In this document: in pieces, positions 50,811 to 61,953 of the stretch
Numbering within the stretch: the stretch's first letter is position 1
Layout: every line of letters begins with the position of its first letter
Assembly: GCA_963281255.1 (NCBI GenBank)
Contig: OY725495.1
Location: 3,472,001-3,536,000, forward strand
Reading direction: 5' to 3'
Source of the DNA: Aphrocallistes beatrix
Lineage: Eukaryota > Porifera > Hexactinellida > Sceptrulophora > Aphrocallistidae
DNA length: 64,000 bases
The notes under the pieces: generated by a model
Seen by the model: only the letters and a program-made list of their open reading frames with translations
Database searches by the model: none
Told to the model about the DNA's origin: nothing
Program-made: the position numbers and the translations under genes

Positions 50811-52248
50811 CAGGCCCTATGAGAGGGGGGCCAGCAGGGCCATTTGGCCCGGGCCTCCATCTCTAAGAGGGCCTCCTCACCCTCCAAGGTCTCACAAAAA
50901 TAGACAGGGTTCATGATAATAATTAATTATACGTATATTATATTTTACAATATTTGGATTATGTAGTGTTCCTGTTAACCAATAACAGTAACTGTATTTT
51001 CAAAATTTATTGAAAACCCAGTACGATTTGATTATATTGAACGGACGGACGTATATACTACTTTATTAGATACAAGCGCGCTTGGCTCGCTTGCCCTGCG
51101 CGGTTTGAGGACACTTTGTGTCCGCAGAGTCACCTGCGGGTGCCTTGAGTTATTTCCAACCTATTTTGGGAATTTGTTTACTGTAGTATATAAATATTGA
51201 TAACAAAATTTAACAAATAATATATCACATAGAATCAAAAATACAATATTCGAACTCTACACCCCTAAAAACCCCATGTCAACCGTTAGAAACTAGTCTC
51301 TAGCGATTTTTAAAAAATTCATCAAATGGTGTTAAAATATGTATATAAAGGCTTGAAAATATACACAAAGCCTTTTTTATTGCTATACACTATAATATAA
51401 TTGAGACATCTATATAAGTTACTGCTCTGAGGTATTAAAAACAATGACAGCCTACAATAGTTTCGTAAATGATTTCTATTGTGAGAGTGAAGCCGTACTT
51501 ACATAGTGTTGTATAGAAAAGGTGTAAAAAATTGTTTTCCATTTTTTTGCAGAGGTGTGAAAATTTCGCTTAGATCTTAATCATGGATTCATCATTTGAC
51601 AGCTACATCATGGGCGTAGCGACCAATTATTATTTGGGGGGGGCCATTATTTAGATCAAATTTCAAATTTATGGTATAAATTTTGGGGGGCCAGCCCCCC
51701 CATGGCTACGCCCATGACCTACATGCCAATTTTCGTATCCTTACGATTTGCCAATTCTTCAATCAATTAGGATAAACAAACAAAAAAACAAAGAAAATCC
51801 TAGCGTTTTAATATATAGATTATACGGGTGCAATCCAAAGGAATTGCTTCGAGAAATATACGAACTTGGTTATCTGCAATGTTTCCCAATACCATAATTG
51901 CACTACGTATTTTTGTTAGTTTGCCTGCATCAGTGGGTTCAGGGAAAGGTACCCTCAATGTTTTGAAGCAAGTTAAAATTACCACCGTTCAACTATGCAG
52001 AGCGTTTAACTAGGCTGGTCATGCTTAATATCAATTATGATATTGGAAGATTATATTTTACCTCATTAATAGATGCATTTGCACAGAAAATGACTAGGAA
52101 AGTATCAATTAAAGCTCGTTTGTATTCACATAATTACACTTATATTATTGTATAATATTTATCACTTCTTCTCATGTTTTAATTTATTGGGATCGTAGTC
52201 TAGATTCTAGCAGCGGCCCGGGCCTCTCTGATTCTCTCATAGGCCCTG
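50811..52248. mobile_element. 1.44-kb non-autonomous hAT-type element inserted in the NHL pseudogene
   Basis: Termini CAGGCCCTATGAGAG and CTCTCATAGGCCCTG are perfect 15-bp inverted repeats. CTTATTGC flanks both sides (50803-50810, 52249-52256), an 8-bp target duplication. Removing it restores the collinear reading of the NHL paralogue. The interior has no transposase frame, holds a dispersed repeat (about 51540-51830) and contains another MITE at 51609-51716. Confidence 0.92.
51609..51716. mobile_element. hAT-type MITE nested inside a larger element
   Basis: Termini CATGGGCGTAGC and GCTACGCCCATG are perfectly inverted. Flanks AGCTACAT (51601-51608) and ACCTACAT (51717-51724) are an 8-bp duplication with one change. 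The paralogous dispersed repeat at about 11326-11334 has a single ACCAACAT in the same context, i.e. an empty site. Confidence 0.85.
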
Positions 52249-53025
52249 CTTATTGCATACTAGCTGGTTCATCAAGATATTTATTAGAGCTACCAGCTCC
52301 CTGACTAACCTTAACTAAACTATAATCTCCAATTCTGAATTTCAATATTTTGTTTTTAATGAAATCCGTTACAAAACAGAATTTATTATTGGCTGTGATT
52401 CCATTAGGTGTAGTAAACTTAAATTTACCATATTGAAACAAAAATTCCCAATTCTCTGCATCAAACACTTGAACACGTTTATTAGCTCTATCTACAACAT
52501 AGAGTCGACCTTTATTACTTACGTACATCCTCAATGGATTTCGGAACTCACTATTTCCAGTTCCTCCCTTCCCGATTGTCCTCTTTGCTAGAATCTTTTT
52601 AGAGTAGTCAATTCGCTGTTCATTCGAGGGTTTCACATTCACATTCACCTGCTCGTCCATGATAGCTCCTAGTGTCTCCATCTTGTCCAGCATCCCAGTG
52701 AGAGGACACTCAAACCTGAGGAGAGGTTCACTAACTGACTTCTCTTTCAGATCATTGATCTGATTTTCAATCGGAGCGAGAGAAGCTTCTTGGACTTTCA
52801 ACAGAAAGTTCTGCTTGACACTCATTTCCATTATTTGTGTTTGCATCTGTTCCAGTTCTTTCAATCCAGATATTTGAGATTGTATCTTCTCTTGAATCTG
52901 AATTCTGAGTTCATTCAGTTGAGTGAGTAGCTGATCTCTTCGTTTTGTTGTTTGTTCAATTATTAGATCTCATAAGCTATTCGATCGAAAACTGATTCAT
53001 CTGATTCGATATTCTGAGTAGCCAT

Positions 53026-53772
53026 TAATCAATTTAACAATGCTTGAAATAATATTGTTCAATAAGTAAAGTCTATATATACTACTAACGAACAATTCTG
53101 TGACAATAGTAATATGATACAAAATGGATATTAGAGTATCTATGAGCATTTTAGTATAATAGCTATGCATGTGTGGGTTTAAGGCAAAAATATTTTCAGT
53201 CAAGGGGAAAAATGTCCTCTGAGTGATGTGACCCTATTAAGCGGAGTCAACTGTACAAGTAATAAGACACATACTTGTATATATGAGACATAATGCTATA
53301 GCAGGCCTTTGACCGTAGTTGGGTAACCATAATGTGCCCCCCTGAAATGAAGTAGAGTAGAACATCTATAATCCGGTACTTGTACAGTTATTCTGAATTA
53401 CCTCTATAATCTGACAATGTTTCATATCCCAATGAACTTCGTCTCATGAAATTTGTACCGCATAATCCAACACTTTTTCGTTTCCTAACGAGCGGGATTA
53501 TACAGGTTCTACTGTATTAGTTTTACTTAGCACGCTTAACTCATCCAAAAAAGTTGTCATGACTGGTTCGGTCAAATATTGGAATGCTGTTCGTATAGCA
53601 CTTAATATTCAGAAGGCTACATCATAATGACAAGAAATAATAGTGAATCAAAATACAATAAAACAAATAAATCACATTGGCTAGCAAAACAACAGGGCAA
53701 TATCTAAACTACTGAAGACAGGAATATTAACTAAACTAAATACGTATTGAGGGTTTGTCTAAATAATACGAA
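53026..53772. other. Spacer between NHL pseudogene and TRAF-like gene
   Basis: It contains a decayed pogo-like element at about 53354-53514 (GTAGAAC...ATAATCCG facing CGGGATTATAC...GTTCTACTG). The same arrangement recurs at 60453-60604 in the next duplicated unit. No gene is seen. Confidence 0.6.
53354..53514. mobile_element. Decayed pogo/mariner-like MITE
   Basis: Inverted AGTAGAAC-type termini with a TA context. A paralogous copy lies at 60453-60604. Confidence 0.55.
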
Positions 53773-54858
53773 TTATGGATGTGGCTTGATCAATATCTTC
53801 ATCACTAAACAATTATCTTTATTATACTTCTCATCCAAGAGAACGTCAAATGGTATATCCGCTACATTCATTTCTCCTCCTCGATCAACTTGAAAGTTCA
53901 TTTCATACATCCAAGGATCCTTCTCATTTTCATGATTTACGAAAATGATCTTGCATTTTCCTTCAAAAGGCCAAATAACATATCTATCACACTGTTTAAT
54001 ATTATGTGAAATTAACTGCAAGTTTGCATTTGGATCATTTTGAATGGTTAATCGAGGGTAAAAATAATAGTAAGAATGGACTAGAAACCTTGGACCATCC
54101 AAATAGGGTCCATCCCAATTTGATTGCACAGCATCTCCTTGATACTTATCTGTCCTCTCGGCTTCCATTCCTGCTACAGCATTTTGCGGTTGACCCCGTA
54201 CCCCGTAGATTTTGTTTATTAGATCATGTCTGTTTTCTATCCTCCAGGTTGTTCCATTGATTTTGATATATTCTTTCATTTGAACGAATTCACTCAAAAC
54301 TAATTGCAGATTTTCAATAACTTTAGTTTGCTGTCTCTTCTCTTCTTCCAGTTTCTCCACTTTATCTGCCATAAACACACTCACCACTTCTGTGTGGTAT
54401 TCCTTCGCCTCTTTCCTGTGTTCTTCCAACTCTCCCCGTTTCAACTCCTTCTTACATCCATACTTTACGAATGGACACTGCACAATAAACTGGTTACATT
54501 CATCAAGATGGCAGTCCATCTCTCCCAAGGTTCCCTCCCACTCACACCCTTTCTCCATCCGTGGACATCGACAAGATAGTTTGGCTACGGTAGCTCGGAT
54601 GGGACCAACTGGTTGAGACTCAGTCTCCTCTCCCAAACAACCTCCACACACCTGTGCTAGTCCTCCCTTAATGCTACACGCATCTCGCATGATACCAGCA
54701 CACCTAGAACAGACCACGAGGTTCTCTTCCAGGATAGACAGTATTTGTGTGATCAGTTCTCTTCTGTACCCTCCCCATGTTGTACTGCCTTCTCCTTTTA
54801 ATACAGTGTAAGTCAGTGCCTCCTTCGAATCTAGTTTTGAAATTCGTTTAGCTGCCAT
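53773..54858 (-). CDS. TRAF-like protein (degenerate RING, TRAF zinc finger, coiled coil, MATH), intact array copy
   Basis: A 361-residue single-exon gene. Layout matches the nested gene at 38772: Cys-Ser-Arg-Cys and Val-Cys-Gly-Gly-Cys in a RING-like N-terminal part (about 45-75), a TRAF zinc finger (about 95-155, ending Cys-Pro-Phe-Val-Lys-Tyr-Gly-Cys-Lys-Lys-Glu-Leu), a short coiled coil (about 165-200), and a MATH domain (about 255-361) ending Ile-Pro-Phe-Asp-Val-Leu-Leu-Asp-Glu. The near-perfect conservation of the zinc-finger core between this and the nested copy suggests constraint. The same-strand neighbours are NHL and ASB fragments. Probably a cytosolic adaptor; partner unknown. Confidence 0.8.
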   Translation of the reverse strand: MAAKRISKLDSKEALTYTVLKGEGSTTWGGYRRELITQILSILEENLVVCSRCAGIMRDACSIKGGLAQVCGGCLGEETESQPVGPIRATVAKLSCRCPRMEKGCEWEGTLGEMDCHLDECNQFIVQCPFVKYGCKKELKRGELEEHRKEAKEYHTEVVSVFMADKVEKLEEEKRQQTKVIENLQLVLSEFVQMKEYIKINGTTWRIENRHDLINKIYGVRGQPQNAVAGMEAERTDKYQGDAVQSNWDGPYLDGPRFLVHSYYYFYPRLTIQNDPNANLQLISHNIKQCDRYVIWPFEGKCKIIFVNHENEKDPWMYEMNFQVDRGGEMNVADIPFDVLLDEKYNKDNCLVMKILIKPHP

Positions 54859-55074
54859 TTAGTCGGAATAAGAGAGTGTTCAATATACAGTATGATATCT
54901 ATATATGCATTGTGCTATAATATGAATTAGATAGCGATATGAAACATAGCTACAAAGTATCAATTTCAAGTGATGTATTGTAGCATAGAAATACTATATT
55001 GAATATTAAGCTGGAGTGGATTGTATAATCAGTACTTTGTAATGTCCTAAAACCTATGAAGACCATGAAGAAAG

Positions 55075-55240
55075 GCTCCTAGTGTCTCCATCTTATCCAG
55101 AATCTCAGTGAGAAGAAACTCAAACCTGAGGAGAGGTTCACTAACTGACTTCTCTTTCAGATCATTGATCTGATTTTCAATCGGAGCAAGAGAAGCTTCT
55201 TGGACTTTCAACAGAAAATTCTGCGTTTGATACTCATTTC
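55075..55240 (-). pseudogene. NHL gene fragment (coiled-coil part only)
   Basis: About 165 bp matching codons around 50-110 of the intact NHL gene, with a frame break near its start (an extra base before the Ile-Gln-Asn segment). Its twin lies at 62175-62345. Confidence 0.75.
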
Positions 55241-55657
55241 AATTAAATGTTTACATTACAATAGAATCAATAGATAAGCGTACATAAAATAAACAAATAT
55301 CAAAGATATGCTAGAGATTAGTTTTCAACTTTTGACCTGGTTTTTTAGGGATGTAGATTCCAAATATCATATTTTCAAAACTATATGATCAATATTTTGT
55401 TTTTAAATATAATATTCCTACTTGGCTCTACGTGAAGTAGGAATTACACAAGAAAGTTTTTATTTGAACAGGAACAATTGTAGTTGACTAGCATGAAGTA
55501 TTTCATACACATGATGTTAAAATGGGAATATTTTTATAGATTTTGCAATCAAAACATAGAGATTTGTTAATGTGCTTCCTACTATTTTATAGGATCTTTT
55601 TTAACTCAAATTAATTAGCCACATGTGGCATTATCAACCGTGTCATCATACTATGTA

Positions 55658-55794
55658 CAGTGGAATGCACTTATTAGCAACTCGAGTTTCGCTCATAAAA
55701 TGGTTGCTAATAAGGGAACAGAATTAACACATAATCTTCACCTGGGATCTGAAAATTGGTTGCTAATAGCAATATTGCCAAGCGAATTCTACTG
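55658..55794. mobile_element. pogo/mariner-like MITE, long form
   Basis: Starts CAGTGGAAT and ends ATTCTACTG with TA on both sides (55656-55657, 55795-55796). The interior repeats the GGTTGCTAATA motif. The paralogous copy at 62764-62832 has the same ends and flanks but is only 69 bp, so one of the two has changed internally by 68 bp. Confidence 0.75.
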
Positions 55795-55905
55795 TAATAA
55801 TGATGGTTGATGACAACTATGTTAGGTTCTACAGATTCATGTTTATGGACAAAAACCCGACTATTTTGCAATGGAGTTGCTACAAATAAAAAAACTTCGT
55901 CAGAC

Positions 55906-56512
55906 TGCTCACTGCCACCCACCTCCACATCTGCCCCATAGTCCAGCAAGAACGGAATGACGTAATCGAACCCCTCCCGTATGGCCAGCTGCAGGGCAGT
56001 GGCGTCGTAGAGATAGTCCCGAACCTCGAGACCAGCTCTGAACTTCAGCAGCAGCTTGGCGCTCTCGTGGGGTGCAGCCCCAGCTGTCCTGCGCATCGAT
56101 GTGAGAGCCCTGAGTCAGCAGCTCCTGCAGGATGCGCGGGTTGCATTTGGTGGCTGCGATGTGGTGTGGCATGCGACGAAACCGCATTTTGCGGTTTTTC
56201 TCACCGCAGTTTGGGTCCGCACCCAGAGAGAGCAGGTAGCGGACCGCTTCGAGGTGGTTCCAGTAGACGGCCACGTTCAGAGGTGTGTTCTCGTCCTTGT
56301 CTGGATGGTTGAGGAATCGGCCCCGCGAGTTCTGGTTGATCAGCTCGACGCAGCGTACGTCCCCCCCTCTCTGCGGCCACGTGCATCAGGGAGTGGCCGG
56401 TCGCTGGGTCGATTCGGGAGACTTCCGCGCCTTTAGTGATGTGCCAGTGCAAGTCGCTTGACCTCCCGTCTAGGATTGCCAAGTAGGCACACTTGGAATG
56501 GTTCATGCCCAT
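55906..56512 (-). pseudogene. ASB-like ankyrin exon, truncated and frameshifted copy
   Basis: Collinear with residues 1 to about 210 of the gene at 45735-46679. It has at least two frame lesions: an extra C in a C-run near 56360 and a deletion of about 30 bp near 56065 that removes part of an ankyrin repeat. It ends at the same point as the copy at 63067 (after the Val-Gly-Gly-Ser codons), so the last ankyrin repeats and the SOCS box are missing. Confidence 0.85.
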
Positions 56513-56544
56513 CAAGTGTACTGCCCGGAGAAATATAAGTTTAA

Positions 56545-56682
56545 GGAGTGGTTCCCAATCTTTTTTGACTGTGGACCCCCTCTTATTAACCATAATACAA
56601 AATTTAGAATCTGTGGACCTCCAGATATCTTGTGGACCACTAAGGGGTCCATGGACCTCAGGTTTGGAACCACTGCTTTAAG
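56545..56682. mobile_element. Decayed copy of the ASB-linked hAT MITE
   Basis: Same position and orientation relative to the ankyrin exon as 46717-46878, with GTGGTTCCCAA...TTGGAACCACTG ends and internal loss. The left end is incomplete. Confidence 0.7.
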
Positions 56683-56854
56683 TATGCTAACTCTTTAGTA
56701 TTACTTTTAAAGGTTCGCAAACATTTTGTGGTTGTCTACCATCTCATTATCAACTAAACACACCCTTACGAAGTCCAACCATTCTATGATTTTGAAAAGT
56801 ATATTATAAATTGAATCTATTCATTAATATTTACAATCACAGCAAAAAAAATCC

Positions 56855-57360
56855 GGAGTGAGACACTTGTGTACAGAGACATTTGTGTACAGGATTAGGA
56901 AGACAGTTGTGTACAAGCATTAGAGAGACAGTTGTGTACAAGAATTAGAAAGATACGTAGTTGTAGACAGCCCTAATAATATCGGTGGTTCTCTAACTAG
57001 GGTACTAGGGGTACACCAGTGTAACGTAGGGTATTTGGGGTACAGAATTAACCGCTACCTGTGAATATGAGTTTAAAAAATATTCCTACCTGTTTTTTGT
57101 TTTTAAACAACACAGATTATTATGTGTTCAGAAACCAAAGAAGTAGATAAATACAGTTCACGATTCAAGTCATACTCACAGGTAGCAGTTAATTCTGTAC
57201 CCAAAATACCCTACGTTACACTGGTGTACCTCTAGTACCCTAGTTAAAAAACAACTGATATTATTAGGACTGTCTACAACTACGTATCTTTCTAATGCTT
57301 GTACACAACTGTCCCACAAATCTTGTACACAACTGTCTCTGTACACAAGTGTCATACTCC
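56855..57360. mobile_element. 506-bp foldback element with long inverted repeats
   Basis: Two arms of about 220 bp are inverted copies around a short AT-rich loop. Each arm has several units of a roughly 25-bp repeat containing ACA(G/T)TTGTGTACA. It interrupts a sequence that continues uninterrupted near 47085 (AGCAAAAAAGCATG context). Possible target duplication is CAAAAAA on both sides, but the A-run makes this uncertain. Confidence 0.8.
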
Positions 57361-57382
57361 CAAAAAAGACGCAAAATACTCT

Positions 57383-57552
57383 GATTAAGCTAGTAGCGAA
57401 GCCCGATTTTTAAATAAAAGGAAAGTTTAAAAGCTGAAAATTATTTTGTCCCAAAAATTCTTAATTAATTAAATGGTTTGACAAAATAATTTTCGCCATA
57501 AAAAAAATTAAAGTTAAAATTGAACAAAATAGCTTCGCTACTAGCTCAATCA
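57383..57552. mobile_element. MITE with GATTRAGCTAGTAGCGAAGC termini
   Basis: The 20-bp ends are inverted with one mismatch, and arms continue as AT-rich inverted sequence. Superfamily not assigned. Confidence 0.65.
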
Positions 57553-58612
57553 ATCGCTAATAATGATATTTGAACAGTTAAATCAAATTGATCCTAGTCA
57601 ATAGTGTAATTATCAGGAACGACCCAACCACGGATATTGTATAGGATTCAGACTTTGAGTTACTGTAACTTCATATTTATTCCTAGTTTGAAACTCATAT
57701 TATGCATTAATTCTTATACTAACTAGTACTATCCAAAAACACTATAACAATGGTTGAATTAAGACTTTGATTTTTTTGGGTTTCGTCATCTTAAATTATG
57801 TATAGATAATAAACTACACCCTATTGAGATTTTTTCTGGATTTTGAAATAAAAAGTCCTTGTTTCATGAATTACACGCCGCAAAAATTTTTTGTGTCTTC
57901 TGACATAACGACACATTTCAAGCCATTTCTTATGGAAAATTTAAATTTCGAATGTAATAATCATGGTTAATCACAACTACGTGAAAGAGTCATATTTATG
58001 GACAAAAACCCCCGACTATCATATAATGGAGTTATTACAAATTACAAATCTGCTTCCAGAGGCCTAGCGACAAAAAGAAAACGGTCAAAAGGAAATGACA
58101 TTGATTGTTACATCTAAACTATTGAAAATAACAATATTGGTAGTTAGACTAAATACGCATTTAGAGTTTGTCTAATAATATGAACAAGCGCGCTTCGGGA
58201 AAAAACATTATATCTATGAAATATTAAAACTCATTTTGTTAATTAAGGTGTCATATTAAGGCAATAAGATCAAACTTATCTATGCTAGAGTGTATTAGTT
58301 ATGTAAACTTAAATAACCAACCTATATTATTCATTGATGTCAACTATAAACATGTAGAAACACACAACTAGAAATGGTACAAAATAAATCACAAAAATAT
58401 AAAAAATTACTAATTAATGATTTATGAAGTAAGATGACTTTAGGAAAGCAATTTTAACACAACACGGTGATTATATAAAGTTCTATAACCTAGAATAATA
58501 AGAATAATAATTCATTGAGCTCAACTATCAATATGTAGAAACATACAACTAGAAATGGTACAAAATTAATCACAAAAATATAATGGAAAATAAAAGTATT
58601 CTAATGAGTATA

Positions 58613-59869
58613 CTAAAATACTTTGATACAGTGGAATGGTGCGCAACAAGAAACAAATATATATTCTTTAAATAAAACAACTCTAAAACACTTTCCAACA
58701 CTCTCTGTTCCAGGACCATGTTCACCAATTTTATGCAACAACTCTCCTTCTGATGAGAACACTTTCAATGTTCGAGAACCATAGTCAGTGATAAGAATAT
58801 TCATATCAGAATCCAGACAGAATGAAGCTGGAGTAAGAATTTGTTCATCTTTCCCACAAGTGAGAATAGATCGTAGTTTCATTCCAGACTTATCAAATGT
58901 ATGTAGACAAAGAGGAGCTCTGTCTAATACAAATATTTTATTGGAAGATATATGAACTTCACGTGGAGATAGTAACATTCCAACTCCTAACTCACTCACA
59001 TAATTGAGTGAGATAGAATCATACACACACACTCTGTTGTTATCATTGTCTGCTACATAGAGCAATTCATCTCCACTTATTGCAATACCACCTGGTTTAT
59101 TGAGATTTTCATTAGAGCCACCAGCTCCCTGACTAACCTTAACTAAACTATAATCTCCAATTCTGAATTTGAATATTTTGTTTTCATTGAAATCCGTTAC
59201 AAAACAGAATTTATTATTGGCTGTGATTCCATTAGGTGCAGTAAACTGAGATTGACCGAAATGCAAAAAGAATTTCCAATTCTCCGCATCAAACACTTGA
59301 ACACGTTTATTATCACTATCTACAACATAAAGCTTCCCGTTATTACTTATATGCATCCTCAATGGACAATGGAACTCACCATTTCCAGTTCCTTCTTTCC
59401 CGATTGTCCTCTTTGCCAGAATCTTTTTGGAGTAGTCAATTCGCTGTTCATTCGAGGGTTTCACATTCACATTCACCTGCTCGTCCATGATAGCTCCTAG
59501 TGTCTCCATCTTATCCAGCATCTCAGTGAGAGGACACTCAAACCTGAGGAGAGGTTCACTAACTGACTTCTCTTTCAGATCATTGATCTGATTTTCAATC
59601 GGAGCGAGAGAAGCTTCTTGGACTTTCAATAGAAAGTTCTGCTTGATACTCATTTCCATTAAATGAGTTCGCATCTGTTCCAGTTCTTTCAGTCCAGATA
59701 TTTGAGATTGTATCTTCTCTTGAATCTGAATTCTGAGTTCATTCAGTTGAGTGAGTAGCTGATCTCTTCGTTTTGTTGTTTGTTCAATTATTAGAGAGAA
59801 AGCAGTCATTATTTCGGAAGCTATTCGATCGAAAACTGAATGATCTGATTCGATATTCTGAGTAGCCAT
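58613..59869 (-). CDS. Coiled-coil / NHL-repeat protein, intact copy
   Basis: A 418-residue single-exon gene. Residues about 15-105 are a helical coiled coil. A linker with Ile-Gly-Lys-Glu-Gly-Thr-Gly-Asn-Gly-Glu-Phe leads into five or six NHL-type blades (about 150-410), seen as repeated Tyr-Val-Val/Ala-Asp-x-x-Asn-x-Arg-Val-x-Val-Phe/Tyr units. It resembles the coiled-coil plus propeller part of TRIM-NHL proteins, but has no RING or B-box, so it cannot be an E3 by itself. NHL propellers bind RNA or protein. Function is not deducible. This is the only undamaged copy in the window; 50549-53025 is a broken copy and two short fragments exist. Confidence 0.8.
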   Translation of the reverse strand: MATQNIESDHSVFDRIASEIMTAFSLIIEQTTKRRDQLLTQLNELRIQIQEKIQSQISGLKELEQMRTHLMEMSIKQNFLLKVQEASLAPIENQINDLKEKSVSEPLLRFECPLTEMLDKMETLGAIMDEQVNVNVKPSNEQRIDYSKKILAKRTIGKEGTGNGEFHCPLRMHISNNGKLYVVDSDNKRVQVFDAENWKFFLHFGQSQFTAPNGITANNKFCFVTDFNENKIFKFRIGDYSLVKVSQGAGGSNENLNKPGGIAISGDELLYVADNDNNRVCVYDSISLNYVSELGVGMLLSPREVHISSNKIFVLDRAPLCLHTFDKSGMKLRSILTCGKDEQILTPASFCLDSDMNILITDYGSRTLKVFSSEGELLHKIGEHGPGTESVGKCFRVVLFKEYIFVSCCAPFHCIKVF

Positions 59870-60870
59870 TTAGGTAGAATTAATCAATTTTACAATGCTT
59901 GAAATAATATTATTCAATAAGTACAGTCTATATATACTACTAACGAACCATTCTGTGACACTAGTAATATGATACAAAATGGATATTACTGTATCTATGA
60001 GCATTTCAGTATAGCTATGTATGTATGGGTTTAAAGCAAATAAGTATGGTTAAAGAAAAAAATAGGAATACTAAATAGTACTAATTCCTAGTTCTAGTGT
60101 TTCGCAGTCTCATTAAGATTTAATAAACTAAATTTGTGGAAATATTGCAGTTATTTTGTTTAAATTAGAGGAGGCATATAATGGAATAAATGCTGTCAGC
60201 TTCCTGGAACAACGCTCCTGTATCTCATTGAGAGGTTTACAGCACCCAGGTGGGTGCTGTGTCCCAATTTAGAAAATTCGTGTTGTGTTCGCCCCCCTTA
60301 AGGATAAATCCTGGCATCGTCCCTGGTTCCAGAGGGTGCGGTACACGCGATTAAGGTCTCAACACAATAACTTTGTCCCGCACCCTAAATTAAGTTGACT
60401 TCACCTCTGCATGGTTCCTGTAGTCGGGGCAACCTACCCTTGAAATGGAGTATAGTAGAACCACTATAATCCGATACCTGTATATTTATTCCGGATCACC
60501 TCTATAATCTGACATTGTCTCATATCTCAGTGAACTTCATCCCATGAATTTGTACAGCAAATTCCGACACTTTTTCGTTTTTGCGGGATTATGCGAGTTC
60601 AACTGTATTAGTTATACCTAGCATGTTTCAACTCATCCAAAAAAGTTGCCATGACTGGTTCGGTCAAAATCATGGAATGCCGTTCGTATAGCACTTAGTA
60701 TATTCAGAAGGTTACACCATAATGACAAGATAATAATATTGAATCAAGAATACAATAAAACTAATAAAATCACATTGGCTAGCAAAATAACAGGGCAATA
60801 TCTAAACTACTGAAGATAGGAATCTTAGCTAAACTAAATACGTATTGAGAGTTTGTCTAAATAATATTAA
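59870..60870. other. Spacer between NHL gene and TRAF-like pseudogene
   Basis: The first part repeats the DNA upstream of the NHL pseudogene. It has a decayed pogo-like element at about 60453-60604. No gene is seen. Confidence 0.6.
60453..60604. mobile_element. Decayed pogo/mariner-like MITE
   Basis: Paralogous to 53354-53514 with the same AGTAGAAC... and ...GTTCAACTG ends. Confidence 0.5.
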
Positions 60871-61953
60871 TTATGGATGTGGCTTGATCAATATCTTCAT
60901 CACTAAACAATTATCTGTATTATACTTCTCATCCAAGAGAACGTCAAATGGTATATCCGTTACATTCATTATTCCTCCTCGATCAACTTGAAAGTTCGTT
61001 TCATACATCCAAGGATCCTTCTCATTTTCATGATTCACAAAAAGGATCTTGCATTTTCCTTCAAAAGGCCAAATAACATATCTATCACACTGTTTTATAT
61101 TATGTGAAATCAACTGTAAGTTTGCATTTGGATCATTTTCGATGGTTAATCGAGGGTAAAAATAATAGTAAGAATGGACTAAAAACCTTGGACCATCCAA
61201 ATAGGGTCCATCCCAATTAGATTGTACAGCATCTCCTTGATACTTATCTGTCCTCTCGGCTTCCATTCCTGCTACAGCATTTTGCGGTTGACTCCGTAAC
61301 CCGTAGATTTTGTTTTTTAGATCATGTCTGTTTTCTATCCTCCAGGTTGTTCCATTGATTTTGATATATTCTTTCATTTCAACGAATTCGCTCAAAACTA
61401 ATTGTAGATTTTCAATCAGATTAGTTTGTTGTCTCTTCTCTTCTTCCAGTTTCTCCACTTTATCTGCCATAAACACACTCACCACTTCTGTGTGGTATTC
61501 CTTCGCCTCTTTCCTGTGTTCTTCCAACCCTCCCCATTTCAACTCCTTCTTGCATCCATACTTTACGAATGGACACTGCACAATAAACTGGTTACATTCA
61601 TCAAGATGACAGTCCATCTCTCCCAAGGTTCCCTCCCACTCACACCCTTTCTCCATCAGTGGATATCGACAAGTTAGTTTGGCTACGGTAGCTCGGATGG
61701 GACCACCCGGTTGACTCAGTTTCCACTCCTAAACAACCTCCACACACCTGTGCTAGTCCTCCCTTAATACTACACGCATCTCGCATGATACTAGCACACC
61801 TAGAACAGACCACGAGGTTCTCTTCTAGGATAGACAGTTTTTGTGTGATCAATTCTCTTCTGTACCCTCCCCATGTTGTACTGCCTTCTTTTAAAACAGT
61901 GTAAGTCAGTGTAACTCCTTCGAATCTAATTTTGAAATTTGTTTAACTGCCAT
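60871..61953 (-). pseudogene. TRAF-like gene, copy with two frameshifts
   Basis: Collinear with 53773-54858. The ATG at 61953 is kept, but two extra bases near 61917 cause an early stop. A 2-bp loss near 61716 restores the original frame, which then stays open for 261 codons covering the zinc finger, coiled coil and MATH domain. A downstream start could still yield a protein lacking the N-terminal RING-like part. I call it a pseudogene with a possible truncated product. Confidence 0.75.

Larger units (their letters stand above)
50549..53025 (-). pseudogene. NHL-repeat coiled-coil gene, broken copy interrupted by a hAT element
   Basis: Collinear with the intact gene at 58613-59869. The ATG at 53025 is kept, but an early deletion near 52970 puts a stop after about 20 codons. 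The frame resumes at about 52864 and reads to 52257. A 1.4-kb transposon then interrupts the NHL part at 50811-52248. The 3' piece (50549-50810) has a further internal deletion of roughly 170 bp. At least three independent lesions are visible, so it is a dead copy. Confidence 0.85.
54859..55905. other. Spacer with NHL fragment and pogo-like MITE
   Basis: It contains a 165-bp fragment of the NHL gene (55075-55240), a pogo-like MITE (55658-55794) and otherwise AT-rich DNA. The whole segment is repeated in the same order at about 61954-63166. Confidence 0.65.
56683..58612. other. Repeat-dense spacer before intact NHL gene
   Basis: It contains a 3CxxC-gene-flank copy (56727-56850), the foldback element 56855-57360, a second MITE (57383-57552) and a copy of the sequence seen at 49740-49820. 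Two near-identical blocks lie at about 58310-58400 and 58500-58590. No gene is seen. Confidence 0.6.

Noticed and set aside
56855-57360. Possible CRISPR or tandem satellite from the GTTGTGTACA units
   Set aside because: The units lie in two inverted arms; this is a foldback element in an animal genome.
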